A stretch of DNA of 64,000 nt from positions 1-64,000 of the forward strand of contig JAJDEB010000008.1 of NCBI GenBank assembly GCA_029260015.1, in the 5' to 3' direction. The position numbers and the translations under genes are program-made. This document shows, piece by piece, positions 1-7,497 of the stretch. Source of the DNA: Phycisphaerae bacterium. GTDB lineage: Bacteria > Planctomycetota > Phycisphaerae > UBA1845. Position 1 is the stretch's first letter, and each line of letters begins with the position of its first letter. The notes below the pieces were generated by a model. It had not been told where the DNA came from and did no database searches. It was given only the letters and a program-made list of their open reading frames with translations.

Positions 1-46
1 GCAACGCAAAAGCGATCTGTTCCTCCGTGAATCTGGACTTCTTCAT
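1..46 (-). CDS. IS3-family transposase OrfA, 5' fragment (runs off window)
   Basis: The first 15 codons read MKKSRFTEEQIAFAL on the minus strand, the typical N-terminus of the OrfA (helix-turn-helix) subunit of IS3-family transposases, whose job is to recognise the element ends. The rest of the gene lies outside the window. The ATG at 44-46 is preceded by GGAGGAG at a normal distance. Seen: the peptide and its ribosome site. Known: this N-terminal signature is common in the IS3 family. Whether the remainder is intact cannot be told. Confidence 0.8.
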   Translation of the reverse strand, partial: MKKSRFTEEQIAFAL

Positions 47-107
47 CAGCGTTCTCCTCCCGGCCGAAGGCCGGGTCTGATGACCGAAGTCTACCCGAAA
101 ACTCTCA
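1..107 (-). mobile_element. IS3-family insertion sequence, left end
   Basis: This is the left part of an IS3-type element containing the start of orfA. IS3 elements begin with TG; on the minus strand a TGAGAGTTTTCGGG run starts at 107, a plausible terminal inverted repeat. A perfect hairpin (CCCGGCC, 3-nt loop, GGCCGGG) lies at 59-75 between the presumed end and orfA and could limit read-through transcription into the transposase. The exact end and any target duplication cannot be confirmed without the other end. Confidence 0.6.
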
Positions 108-161
108 TTTTGAATGGATCAAGATATGGGGAGAACGTCAAAAAATGGCTGTGCCACAAGA

Positions 162-344
162 TTACTCCATTTTTGCCGAGACATTGATGTGGCCGTCGCC
201 GGTGATCTGGACGCGAATCATGTTTGGGTGACAACAAACCGGACAATCCTCCACGTATTCCTGATTGTTTCCGGCCGACGGATCGACGGGGATTACGATA
301 TCCTCCCCGCACGAGTCGCATATATAGCTCGATTCGACGTTCAT
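162..344 (-). CDS. CPXCG-motif cysteine-rich small protein
   Basis: A 60-residue protein of the CPXCG-motif family, probable zinc-ribbon proteins of unknown function. It shows ICDSCGEDI near the N-terminus, then IPVDPSAGN and YVEDCPVCCHPN, the two Cys knuckles and the DPSAG signature of the family. I chose the ATG at 344 because the length fits the family. The frame stays open upstream to a GTG at 410, which would add 22 residues with another CPVC pair; neither start has a convincing ribosome site. It diverges from the cold-shock gene at 546. Confidence 0.7.
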   Translation of the reverse strand: MNVESSYICDSCGEDIVIPVDPSAGNNQEYVEDCPVCCHPNMIRVQITGDGHINVSAKME

Positions 345-545
345 GGATGCAATCTCGGTAACTTTGTTCGCCCAATGTAGACCTGCCCCTTGGCAAACTG
401 GACAGGACACGGGTCATCGGTTACAAGCGGGCCTGTAACATTACACGTCGAGTGCAAGTCGCAGGTTCAAATTCACTTTGAAACAAACGTATGTTTCAGG
501 CAGTGCCTGCCCGGCGCGTAATTCAATTGTAAGAAGGTTGTGATG

Positions 546-746
546 ATGCAAGGTACAGTAAAATGGTTCAATGACACAAAGGGTTTTGGTTTTGTTTCTC
601 CGGAGGACGGATCGGAGGACGTGTTTGTCCACCACTCCGCGATCGTTGGCGAGGGCTTCAAGTCCCTCGAAGAAGGCAGCAAGGTCCAATTTGAGGTGAC
701 TCAAGAGGGTAAGGGGCCGAAGGCATCGAACGTCTCTCCGATCTAG
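546..746 (+). CDS. Cold shock protein, CspA family
   Basis: A 66-residue single-stranded nucleic-acid-binding protein (one cold-shock OB fold), acting as an RNA chaperone in the cytoplasm. RNP1 is seen as KGFGFVSP and RNP2 as DVFVHHSA, with the usual GTVKWFN start. Three in-frame starts occur in a row (GTG 540, ATG 543, ATG 546); AAGAAGG at 531-537 is best spaced for 546. A rho-independent terminator follows at 787-820, so it is a single-gene unit. The AT-rich leader before the gene is typical of csp mRNAs, but no defined cold box was identified. Confidence 0.93.
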   Translation: MQGTVKWFNDTKGFGFVSPEDGSEDVFVHHSAIVGEGFKSLEEGSKVQFEVTQEGKGPKASNVSPI

Positions 747-786
747 TTTCGGTCGCGTTTGAATACAATACCCAAGAATAATGAAG

Positions 787-820
787 GCTCGTTCCGGGAA
801 ACCGGCACGGGCTTTCTTTT
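787..820 (+). terminator. Rho-independent terminator of the cold shock gene
   Basis: An 11-bp stem with one mismatch and one G-U pair (GCTCGTTCCGG / CCGGCACGGGC) around a GAAA loop, followed by TTTCTTTT. It lies about 40 nt after the csp stop codon. Confidence 0.8.
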
Positions 821-949
821 GGGTCGTGGCGGCTTGTGCGTAAAGTTATCATGAGCTCTGGCCCTCCACCGAAGTTTTTCAATCGCCACGCGCTAAGGTT
901 TTCATCCGCCATTCGCACACGTGGCAGGCAACCAGTCTTTGGAGTTCAC

Positions 950-1123
950 ATGGCAAATAAAAACCGTCAGTCGGTCCTCAAGCGAGAACGGGAAATGCGT
1001 AAGCGCCTGCGCGAACAAAGCAAGGCCGAGAAAGCAGCGTTGAAGCGCGAGCATCGTCTCGAAGGAAGGGACTCAGAGCCCGAGGCTCCGCCGAGCGATC
1101 TGCCTACAGAGCAGGGCGCGTAA
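950..1123 (+). CDS. Small basic protein of unknown function
   Basis: A 57-residue highly charged protein beginning MANKNRQSVLKRERE. Residues 5-40 are almost all Lys, Arg, Glu and Ala and would form one long helix; the tail is acidic and Pro-rich. No enzymatic motif is visible. The ATG at 950 has GGAG five bases upstream; the frame remains open further upstream, but that extension lacks a ribosome site. I recall similar short KR-rich proteins from other planctomycetes but can assign no function; nucleic-acid or ribosome association would be a guess from composition only. Confidence 0.55.
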   Translation: MANKNRQSVLKREREMRKRLREQSKAEKAALKREHRLEGRDSEPEAPPSDLPTEQGA

Positions 1124-1199
1124 TATCACCGCGCATGTTGATCAAGAGCAAGCCCACGCCAATCCACCGCTGTCCGCCGACGAAGGTCTGCGCGTCCTT

Positions 1200-1465
1200 T
1201 TAAAACTCGAACGGAATCGAGTTGGCCGTCTCCCGCTTGTCCTTCGGCATGAAATACACCGCTGTGTCGCCTTCTGGACCAGATATCCCGCTGACGCCGC
1301 AATCTGATCCCACGTCTTGCCCTGTGCAACGAAAATCGAGATGAACGAATGGTAAAGTGCGTGATACCCGCGCCGGGCTTGCAGGCGAATGGCTACATGC
1401 GATATAGAAGTATCGGACAACTGACGGGTATATGCCCGCCATGGAGGCGCGACAATCCCCGCCAC
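1200..1465 (-). pseudogene. Tyrosine recombinase (phage-type integrase) C-terminal relic
   Basis: On the minus strand one frame reads YHALYHSFISIFVAQGK then WDQIAASAGYLVQKATQR, matching the HxLRHTF...GH..xxTTxRY region of phage-type integrases. The natural ending (FMPKDKRETANSIPFEF, stop at 1200) is in another frame, so at least one frameshift separates them. The box-I Arg (R in HALRH) is Tyr here, and the region expected to hold the Tyr nucleophile reads QRC. No N-terminal part was found. A second relic of the same family lies at 4802-4906. Clearly non-functional. Confidence 0.65.
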
Positions 1466-1584
1466 TCGGTGCCGAAGCGGTTAAGCACCTGCCTGTCCAG
1501 AACGTCGAGCTTATCCCGGATCGATTGTCTTGACCGCGAGCGTTCTCGGGCGCCATTCGGATAACACCAACAGAGGGCTGACAC

Positions 1585-2166
1585 TTGGGTCGAGGACGGA
1601 AAACGAAAACCCCGATGGCCGCCAGGCACGTCGATCATTCCGCCGCGGCGATCCCGCGCAGCGAAAGCGATTTGTACGCGCTGCTTGAAAAGACCGACAC
1701 GCCGCTGCTGCTGATCCTCGACCGCATACAGGATCCCCACAACCTTGGCGCCTGTCTGCGTACCGCGGATGCAGCCGGTGTACACGCCGTCATTGCACCG
1801 AAGCGGCGCGCCGTCTCCCTTACCGAAACCGTCCGCCGGGTGGCTGCTGGGGGAGCGGAGCATGTACCGTTCGTCCAGGTCACCAATTTGGCACGCACGC
1901 TTGGCGAGTTGCAGGGCGACGGCATCCGAATCATCGGCACGGCGGACGAAGCCAAGGGAACGCTCTACGACTGCGATCTGACCGGCCCGCTGGCGTTGGT
2001 GATGGGCTTCGAAGGCTCCGGCATGCGTCGACTGACGCTCGAGCATTGCGACGAGCTCGTGCGGATTCCGATGTCCGGCGCGGTCGAGTGCCTAAATGTT
2101 TCGGTCGCCACCGGCGTGTGCTTGTTCGAAGCCCACCGGCAACGAAGATTGGCCGCCCAAGGGTGA
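1585..2166 (+). CDS. rlmB: SpoU-type 2'-O-ribose RNA methyltransferase (RlmB-like, short N-terminus)
   Basis: A 193-residue SPOUT-class methyltransferase that transfers methyl from SAM to a ribose 2'-OH; the closest match by memory is RlmB, which modifies G2251 of 23S rRNA. All three SpoU motifs are present: [13 protein letters not shown] (residues ~52-64, with the catalytic Arg), [10 protein letters not shown] (~132-141) and [17 protein letters not shown] (~155-171). RlmB is usually near 245 residues because of an N-terminal L30e-like substrate domain; here only ~30 residues precede the catalytic domain. The frame has a TGA directly before the TTG at 1585; an ATG at 1615 is the alternative. 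The integrase relic just upstream may have replaced the missing part. Confidence 0.85.
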   Translation: MGRGRKTKTPMAARHVDHSAAAIPRSESDLYALLEKTDTPLLLILDRIQDPHNLGACLRTADAAGVHAVIAPKRRAVSLTETVRRVAAGGAEHVPFVQVTNLARTLGELQGDGIRIIGTADEAKGTLYDCDLTGPLALVMGFEGSGMRRLTLEHCDELVRIPMSGAVECLNVSVATGVCLFEAHRQRRLAAQG

Positions 2167-2287
2167 ATTCGGGCTTGACGGGCAACCGTGATGAGCAACG
2201 TGTGGGCGGAGAGCCTTGAGCACGGGGGCTGGTGTTTATCGTGTGTGTTGTATTCGCATCTTCTATGGACTCAATCAGAACTTGATC

Positions 2288-2869
2288 TTAGATTTCGAGG
2301 CGATTTCCCGATTCATCCAACCAACATTGATCGAGCAACGCTTTGAGGGTATCCACACCTAACTCGCGAGCCACCCTTATATTCCTCTCCGGTATGGCCA
2401 TCGTATCCGGATGCTGCTCGATGGCTTTTTCAACGCTATCAGCTCGCAGAATGTGAATCATCGGATACGGTGATCGATTCGTATAATTAGCTGCATCATC
2501 CAGCGACGAATCGACAAAGCAGTAGTCCGGGTGGAAACTGGCCAGCTGGTAAACATCATCATATCCATTCGACTCTAGAAAGGACTCGGCATAACCGACC
2601 AAATCGAGATACTCTTCGAAGTCGCTGTGGCTGTTGATGAGAATGAGAAAAGTTGTTTCTATGGTCTCGTCGCTATCCATGCCATGAAGCTCGTCCAACA
2701 TGGCATCGCAACAGGCGCCATCCGTGCACTGCTCAAGCACGCGCATCGCGATGCTACCGGCTTCTAATTCACGTCCTGCGAATGGACAAAACTCGTGATC
2801 AACCACAACAGTCTTAATCCATTTCTCGGTGACCTTCATCACCCGTGCGTCTCTGGATAGCGTGCTCAT
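2288..2869 (-). CDS. DUF1415 family protein
   Basis: A 193-residue cytoplasmic protein of the DUF1415 family, whose function is not known. Family signatures seen: FCPFAG near residue 28, ASFHPDY at ~115 and NRSPYPMIHILR at ~132. The conserved Cys, His and Arg suggest a catalytic or metal-binding role, but that is inference. The ATG at 2869 is chosen because TGAGGT lies eight bases upstream; the frame extends 18 codons further with no ribosome site. Monocistronic, between the rlmB-like gene (opposite strand) and the SEC-C gene. Confidence 0.8.
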   Translation of the reverse strand: MSTLSRDARVMKVTEKWIKTVVVDHEFCPFAGRELEAGSIAMRVLEQCTDGACCDAMLDELHGMDSDETIETTFLILINSHSDFEEYLDLVGYAESFLESNGYDDVYQLASFHPDYCFVDSSLDDAANYTNRSPYPMIHILRADSVEKAIEQHPDTMAIPERNIRVARELGVDTLKALLDQCWLDESGNRLEI

Positions 2870-3041
2870 TGATCGTACCTCAATTGAGAGATCACCCAAA
2901 CAGTCGCGTCCCACCCGCCACATGTCTCACTGCTTGAGAGGGTCACCCGAATCTCAAGCCCCGGGGGGCGTCCCGCCCTCTCGGACATCGGATCATGTGG
3001 ACATCCTGAAAGCATGACAACTGAATCACGGGCTTAAGGCA

Positions 3042-3503
3042 TCAATCGTTTTCGCAACACTTCTTGTACTTTCTACCGCTGCCGCACGGGCAGGGATCGT
3101 TGCGACCAATGCGGCTACCGGGGCGCTTTATCGGCTTGGGTTTACCGGCTGCAGCCTCGGAGAATGCTTCCTTCAATGCGCGGACATAGGCACCAAGCAC
3201 CCTTCCGCCGCTCAACCGCCCTTGGGATTCCAGATCCGCCAGCATTGCGCCGCACAGCGCGGGAACCTCAGACTTAACGCTCCCGGGCAACTGCAATCGG
3301 GCCAACTTCAGCAGCGCGGGCTTAAGATCGGGCTCCTCGATGTCCTCCGCCTCGACGTCACGAGCCTCACACGCCGCCACGAGAAAAGTGGTCAACAATT
3401 CCGGCGCGTACTCGCGTGTGCCACTGGACAACGACTGCGCAGCGTCGGAGCCACAGAAATCGCTAACCCAGTTCTCGATTTTTTGGCGTCTATACAATCC
3501 CAT
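3042..3503 (-). CDS. SEC-C zinc-motif protein
   Basis: A 153-residue protein with a largely helical, Ala/Leu/Glu-rich body and a C-terminal SEC-C zinc knuckle, [16 protein letters not shown] (residues ~136-151), preceded by a basic linker ([14 protein letters not shown]). In SecA this motif binds zinc and contacts SecB or ribosomes; many small stand-alone SEC-C proteins have no assigned role. The body shows no recognised domain. The start follows from M-G-L-Y at 3503. About 170 nt separate it from the DUF1415 gene. Confidence 0.8.
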   Translation of the reverse strand: MGLYRRQKIENWVSDFCGSDAAQSLSSGTREYAPELLTTFLVAACEARDVEAEDIEEPDLKPALLKLARLQLPGSVKSEVPALCGAMLADLESQGRLSGGRVLGAYVRALKEAFSEAAAGKPKPIKRPGSRIGRNDPCPCGSGRKYKKCCEND

Positions 3504-3803
3504 TGGAAAACCTCAACATCCAGCGAACCGGGTCAAACCGAAGATTCAACGATTCAATCCGCTTCTAAATGTATCCTTCAAATTAAAATGTGTGTGTGCA
3601 GCCTCAATGGCAAGGGTTTATCAGAATCACGATGTTCCGTCTTGGTAGAGCATTAAGCATCTTGCCAAATTCCGTTGAGCGCATTGTCGGCCTGTCGAAT
3701 CGGTATTTGGTCAAAATTCAGACGGTAAGGAAAGGACAGTCTCCCGCTTGTCATTACTTGTCCGACAAGAAGGAACGTGAAGCTGTGCCTCAGGGGTTGA
3801 TTA
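3504..3803. other. Intergenic, 300 nt, no supported gene
   Basis: Lies between two minus-strand genes. A 73-codon plus-strand frame at 3590-3811 has no family resemblance and a poor start. No hairpin with a T-run was seen. It probably holds the promoter of the SEC-C gene. Confidence 0.4.
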
Positions 3804-4346
3804 CTATTTGATGGTACGCAAGCTGCACCACAAGGCCCAGGCGAATATTCCCAATCCAACGGCCATCCCGGTGTGGGCAAGTCCATAGATCACGTGCCGC
3901 AATACCGTAATCCCGCCGAAGTACGTGGCATTGATCGCGTCGAGGTCCGTCGTTCCCGAACGAGCGCTAAGCAACACATGATAGCCCTTATAGAGCATAA
4001 GCGCCACGGTGACGGCCGCGCACGGCAAGTAAAGCCTCGATGTCCACCGCATGGCCTTCGGACCGATCTCTGTGCCCCCGTGGGTCCGGGCCAAGTGCAA
4101 CATTCCGAGCAGTGCCACCGGCAACAATACACCGATGAAAAAAATGTGGCCATGCACCAGGGCCAACCGCAAGTTCGCGTCCCAGTAACCCATGTCGCCG
4201 GCGGACGCAACATTGAACTTCTTCGACGACTCCTGAAAGGCAACGCCGCTGAGCAGCCCCACCATCAGGAAAACCAGAGCGAAGCGCAGATAAACCCTGA
4301 CGGCCGTACGGTAATGGACGGGGTAATTCATGGTGGGCTCGTTCAT
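3804..4346 (-). CDS. DUF2871-like multi-pass membrane protein
   Basis: A 180-residue inner-membrane protein with about four or five hydrophobic segments (~residues 20-37, 65-85, 105-125, 140-172). The spacing and residues of ALVHGHIFFIGVLL, LMLYKGYHVLL and YGLAHTGMAVGLG resemble the DUF2871 family, small membrane proteins with His residues at helix ends. The His pattern could bind haem or metal, but this is inference. An alternative start (M-N-Y-P) lies five codons in. No neighbour suggests a pathway. Confidence 0.6.
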   Translation of the reverse strand: MNEPTMNYPVHYRTAVRVYLRFALVFLMVGLLSGVAFQESSKKFNVASAGDMGYWDANLRLALVHGHIFFIGVLLPVALLGMLHLARTHGGTEIGPKAMRWTSRLYLPCAAVTVALMLYKGYHVLLSARSGTTDLDAINATYFGGITVLRHVIYGLAHTGMAVGLGIFAWALWCSLRTIK

Positions 4347-4457
4347 GATGTCGTAATCATAAGAGAATGGCTCGGTTGTGTCTGCTGAGGACTTCCGCGC
4401 AGCCCAAACCCAAATCCTCAGAAATCAAACGGAGTAGAATTTGCCGTCGTTCTCCCC

Positions 4458-4763
4458 TTATCTCTGGGCATGGAATGGATGTCCCGCTGCATTGTCCAAT
4501 GCTCCAGACCGGATCAGGAGCATTTTCTCATGCCGCGCTAACGCCTTTATGGCCAATTCACGTTTCAACGCCAAGCTTCGATTGGCGATTGCCTCCAGAT
4601 ATACGAGACATGTGGGACGACGACCGCGAGTATATCGAGAAGCGGTCCCCGCCTCGTGCTGACCACATCGTCGTTTCACGTCAGTCGTAATGCCGGTGTA
4701 CAGCGAGTCATCAGAACACTTCAGCAAGTAGACGAACCACTGGCTATCTGAAGTCTTGGCCAT
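4458..4763 (-). CDS. GIY-YIG nuclease family protein (UPF0213-like)
   Basis: A 101-residue single-domain GIY-YIG protein. Seen: YLLKCSDDSLYTGIT (the GIY-YIG strand pair, residues ~11-25), the catalytic-type Arg in KRRCGQHEAG, and RGRRPTCLVYLE. Stand-alone GIY-YIG proteins of this size form the UPF0213/YhbQ group; the domain cleaves DNA in other contexts, but their cellular role is unclear. The ATG at 4763 is supported by an AGAAGAG element upstream and by the usual family length. The sequence immediately upstream is an integrase relic, so this gene may have landed next to decayed mobile DNA. Confidence 0.85.
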   Translation of the reverse strand: MAKTSDSQWFVYLLKCSDDSLYTGITTDVKRRCGQHEAGTASRYTRGRRPTCLVYLEAIANRSLALKRELAIKALARHEKMLLIRSGALDNAAGHPFHAQR

Positions 4764-4801
4764 TCTTGTTTCTCTTCTGTTACGGTTGAGCAAACAGGCC
4801 G

Positions 4802-4906
4802 AAAAGCACCAACGCCACGGGTGGCCCGTTTGTCCTTCGGCACGAAGTGAATGTACCTCTGTGTCGTCCAGACGTCGAGATGGCCCACAAACGCTGTAAT
4901 TTGACC
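4802..4906 (-). pseudogene. Tyrosine recombinase C-terminal relic (second copy)
   Basis: The minus strand reads QITAFVGHLDVWTTQRY followed by IHFVPKDKRATRGVGAF, the GHL...TTxRY box of a phage-type integrase including the Tyr nucleophile. A stop codon (complement of 4907-4909) lies immediately before it and the rest of the gene is missing, so only about 35 codons survive. Its PKDKR ending matches the relic at 1200-1465, so both derive from the same integrase family. Confidence 0.65.
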
Positions 4907-5045
4907 TCAAATTCTTGCACAGAAGAGCTTCAATTGTTCAGCCCCCTGCGTGAATCGCATGCCCAGCCAAGATGAGCAGCCTCATGCTGGTTGCTGTGCA
5001 CGAGGGAATTCCTGCGTTACAATGCTCCCAGCCACGCCCCAGCCA

Positions 5046-5225
5046 AATGTGACACGAATTCTCCATGCTATCGATGGTGGCGATCGGCGTTCTGTGAATC
5101 GCTTACTTGCGTTCATTTATGGCGAACCCCGTTCGCTGGCCGATGTGCGTCTTGCCCATGAGCGTGTTGGCTTCTCGCTTCAGGCTACTGCATTTGTACT
5201 TGATGGATGCAGAATCAAGAAGAAG
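5046..5225 (+). pseudogene. ECF sigma factor (TIGR02999-like) N-terminal relic
   Basis: The frame reads NVTRILHAIDGGDRRSVN, then RLLAFIYGE and SLQATAFVLD. This matches the start of planctomycete-type ECF sigma factors (VTxLLxAI..GD..A...LLPLVYDELR ... LQATALVHEAYLRL). After SLQATAFVLDG the match breaks off and regions 2.4 and 4 are absent. Only the region 1-2 part remains and no ribosome site is visible, so it is treated as a decayed gene. Confidence 0.5.
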
Positions 5226-5308
5226 CGCCACGGCCGACTGGTTCCGCAAGTGGGGAGCCGGTTTCTGTCGAGATACGGGCGGAGAACCATCTGATTGGAG
5301 GTTGAACC

Positions 5309-5584
5309 ATGCTGAATGTAACAATCGCTGCTTGTGAATGTCTGCGGTCGCGTCTTCTAAAAGCAGATGTCAACTTTGATCTGGCTTTGAGATTCAAACG
5401 CCGTAAGAACGGGTGGAAGCTGCGGCTGGACAGCAAACGTCCTGATGATACTTGCGTAACGCATAAAGGCCGCGACGTACTCTTGATGAGCGCGAAAGTC
5501 GCGAAGGCGACGGATTCGCTGACGCTTGATGCGAAGAATGTCGATATCGGTACTGGACTAATGTTGCGCCGTAACGCGCCCTAG
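5309..5584 (+). CDS. Small HesB/IscA-like protein lacking the cluster cysteines
   Basis: A 91-residue protein whose layout resembles the A-type Fe-S carrier (HesB/IscA) fold: an N-terminal helix after MLNVTIAA, an LALRF strand, a KRPDDTCVTHKGRDVLLM segment and TLDAKNVDIGTGLMLRR. The family's C-terminal Cys pair is absent (Cys only near residues 9, 11 and 49), so cluster transfer in the usual way is unlikely. GGAGG at 5297-5301 is perfectly placed for ATG 5309. Only 10 nt separate it from the radical SAM gene, suggesting an operon and possibly a helper role for an Fe-S enzyme. The family call is tentative. Confidence 0.5.
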   Translation: MLNVTIAACECLRSRLLKADVNFDLALRFKRRKNGWKLRLDSKRPDDTCVTHKGRDVLLMSAKVAKATDSLTLDAKNVDIGTGLMLRRNAP

Positions 5585-5594
5585 AGACTAACCC

Positions 5595-7481
5595 ATGGAA
5601 TTACCCCATCGCACCTCGGGTGACGAACTACTCCGTTCGGGTGAATTGCGCGGATTGCGAGATCGATTGCGCGCGGTTTCGTCCAGACATGATTTGACGA
5701 GCGTGATCGCATGTGCATTCGATCATCGCACACGCATGCTGCCATTTATTTACGCCGACCTCCGCATGGCACCTGCTGGCGTGCGCGCCATCGGTTCTGT
5801 GATGGCGGATGTGGGTTTTGAGAAGACTCGCATCGTCTTGCAGCAATGGAATCGAAACTTCCAACCATCAAAAATGCGGCTGGATGGCCGTATCCCTGAC
5901 ATTTTTATGGTTTCGAGCATGCAGCTTCACACGGCTGCGTGTGTTGATCTCATTCGCGACGCGTGCCAAATCGATCCATCGCGCCGGCCGCTAATCATCG
6001 TGGGCGGACCCAAGGTGATTTACGAACCGTGGGATGTATTCGGAATTGATCCAAATGATCCTTGGGGCGCCGATGTAGCGGTCACCGGTGAAGAGTATGT
6101 TCTATTGAGTTTGATTGAGGCGCTCCTAAGTATTCGCGCAAAAAACGAGCCGCTCCGCGCAACGTTTCTGCGGGCGCGCGACAGTGGCGTGCTTGATGAC
6201 ATTCCCGGATTGGTTTATGCCCATTCCAAACGCGAAGGTGTTGCGGAAGAATTGATCGACACCGGCATCCAAAGACTCGTCGGTGACCTTGACGAACTTC
6301 CACATCCTGTTCTTGGCTATCGTTTGCTCGAACCACCAAGCCGAGCGTCCACGCTGACCTCTCAGGCATTACCGGATCATCGCGTCACAAAATTCAGTCC
6401 CATCGGATCACTCGTGCTGACCTTCGGTTGCAAGTTCGCATGCACTTATTGTCCGATCCCCGCTTACAACCAGCGGAAGTATCGCGTCAAGAGCGGTGAG
6501 CGCATAGCAGATGAAATGACCCGTCTCCGCGAGGAATTCGGTTTACGCTTCTACTTTGGCGCAGACGACAACTTCTTCAATCACGAGCAGCGGACGCTGG
6601 AGATCGTCGAAACACTTGCAAAAGTTCGCAAGGGTTCTGGCGAATCGCGCAACCGATTCCGATGGGCGACGGAAGTGACCGTACACGATACGCTGAAACT
6701 CCGAGACCATCTTCCGTTGATCCGCAAAGCAGGCGTCCGTTCCTTGTGGCTTGGCGTTGAGGATATGACAGCAACGCTGGTCAAGAAAGGGCAAAGTGTT
6801 GACAAGACGAGCGAGTCTTTCCGACTCCTTCGCGAGAATTGCATCCACCCCATGCCAATGATGATGCACCACGACGAACAGCCCCTAATCAGCCGCGGAC
6901 CCAAGCCTTACGGACTCTTGAATCAGGTGCGCTTGCTGCGAAAAGCCGGCGCCGTCAGCATGCAAGTGCTCATGCTAGTGCCTGCCACCGGTTCGAAGTT
7001 GTTTTCGGGAACGTACAATTCCGGCATGGCGTACGACAGCGTTGGTGGACGCCCGGTTGAAGAGCACATGCTCGGCGGGAACTATGTCATCGCGTCGAAC
7101 CACGCAAAACCGTGGCGAAAGCAAATCAATATTCTACTCGCCTATGCATATTTCTATAATCCACTTCGAATGTTAATCGCGTTGGTGCGACCGAACACTC
7201 GATTGTATCTTGTAGACGCACTCTGGCAGGCCGCCGGAATGTGGGGGCTTGCCCAAACGGTGAAAAAAACGTTTGTCTGGGTGTTGCGCCTTCGTTTCGG
7301 AAAGATTCGTCGCAAGAGTGCCCCACCAATGAACCGCATTCCGATGCGCGCCGTTGACGGGCTCCGCGCGAGTCACGCACTCCCGGAATCTGAAAAACCC
7401 ATTCAAGTATCCACAGAGTCGATCACCCGTGGCTCGGCAGCTTCGCGCACGACGGCGCTGCCGATTCTAAGTTCGCGCTAA
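5595..7481 (+). CDS. B12-binding-domain radical SAM enzyme
   Basis: A 628-residue cytoplasmic enzyme. Residues ~70-200 match a cobalamin-binding Rossmann domain (IPDIFMVSSMQL, IIVGGPKVIY, ADVAVTGEE) without the DxHxxG base-off motif. The radical SAM core follows, with FGCKFACTYCPIP (Cys near 278, 282 and 285) binding the 4Fe-4S cluster that cleaves SAM. LRFYFGADDNFFN and SLWLGVEDM are further TIM-barrel strands. The family includes methyltransferases and ring-forming enzymes acting on unactivated carbons, many in lipid or hopanoid pathways. It sits between the HesB-like gene (10 nt upstream) and an acyl desaturase (16 nt downstream), so the substrate is plausibly an acyl chain. The actual reaction is unknown. 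Confidence 0.85.
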   Translation: MELPHRTSGDELLRSGELRGLRDRLRAVSSRHDLTSVIACAFDHRTRMLPFIYADLRMAPAGVRAIGSVMADVGFEKTRIVLQQWNRNFQPSKMRLDGRIPDIFMVSSMQLHTAACVDLIRDACQIDPSRRPLIIVGGPKVIYEPWDVFGIDPNDPWGADVAVTGEEYVLLSLIEALLSIRAKNEPLRATFLRARDSGVLDDIPGLVYAHSKREGVAEELIDTGIQRLVGDLDELPHPVLGYRLLEPPSRASTLTSQALPDHRVTKFSPIGSLVLTFGCKFACTYCPIPAYNQRKYRVKSGERIADEMTRLREEFGLRFYFGADDNFFNHEQRTLEIVETLAKVRKGSGESRNRFRWATEVTVHDTLKLRDHLPLIRKAGVRSLWLGVEDMTATLVKKGQSVDKTSESFRLLRENCIHPMPMMMHHDEQPLISRGPKPYGLLNQVRLLRKAGAVSMQVLMLVPATGSKLFSGTYNSGMAYDSVGGRPVEEHMLGGNYVIASNHAKPWRKQINILLAYAYFYNPLRMLIALVRPNTRLYLVDALWQAAGMWGLAQTVKKTFVWVLRLRFGKIRRKSAPPMNRIPMRAVDGLRASHALPESEKPIQVSTESITRGSAASRTTALPILSSR

Positions 7482-7497
7482 GTTGGAGACAGGTGTC

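Noticed and set aside
1393-2046. 217-codon minus-strand frame opposite the rlmB-like gene
   Set aside because: Antisense shadow of a gene with clear SpoU motifs; no family match.
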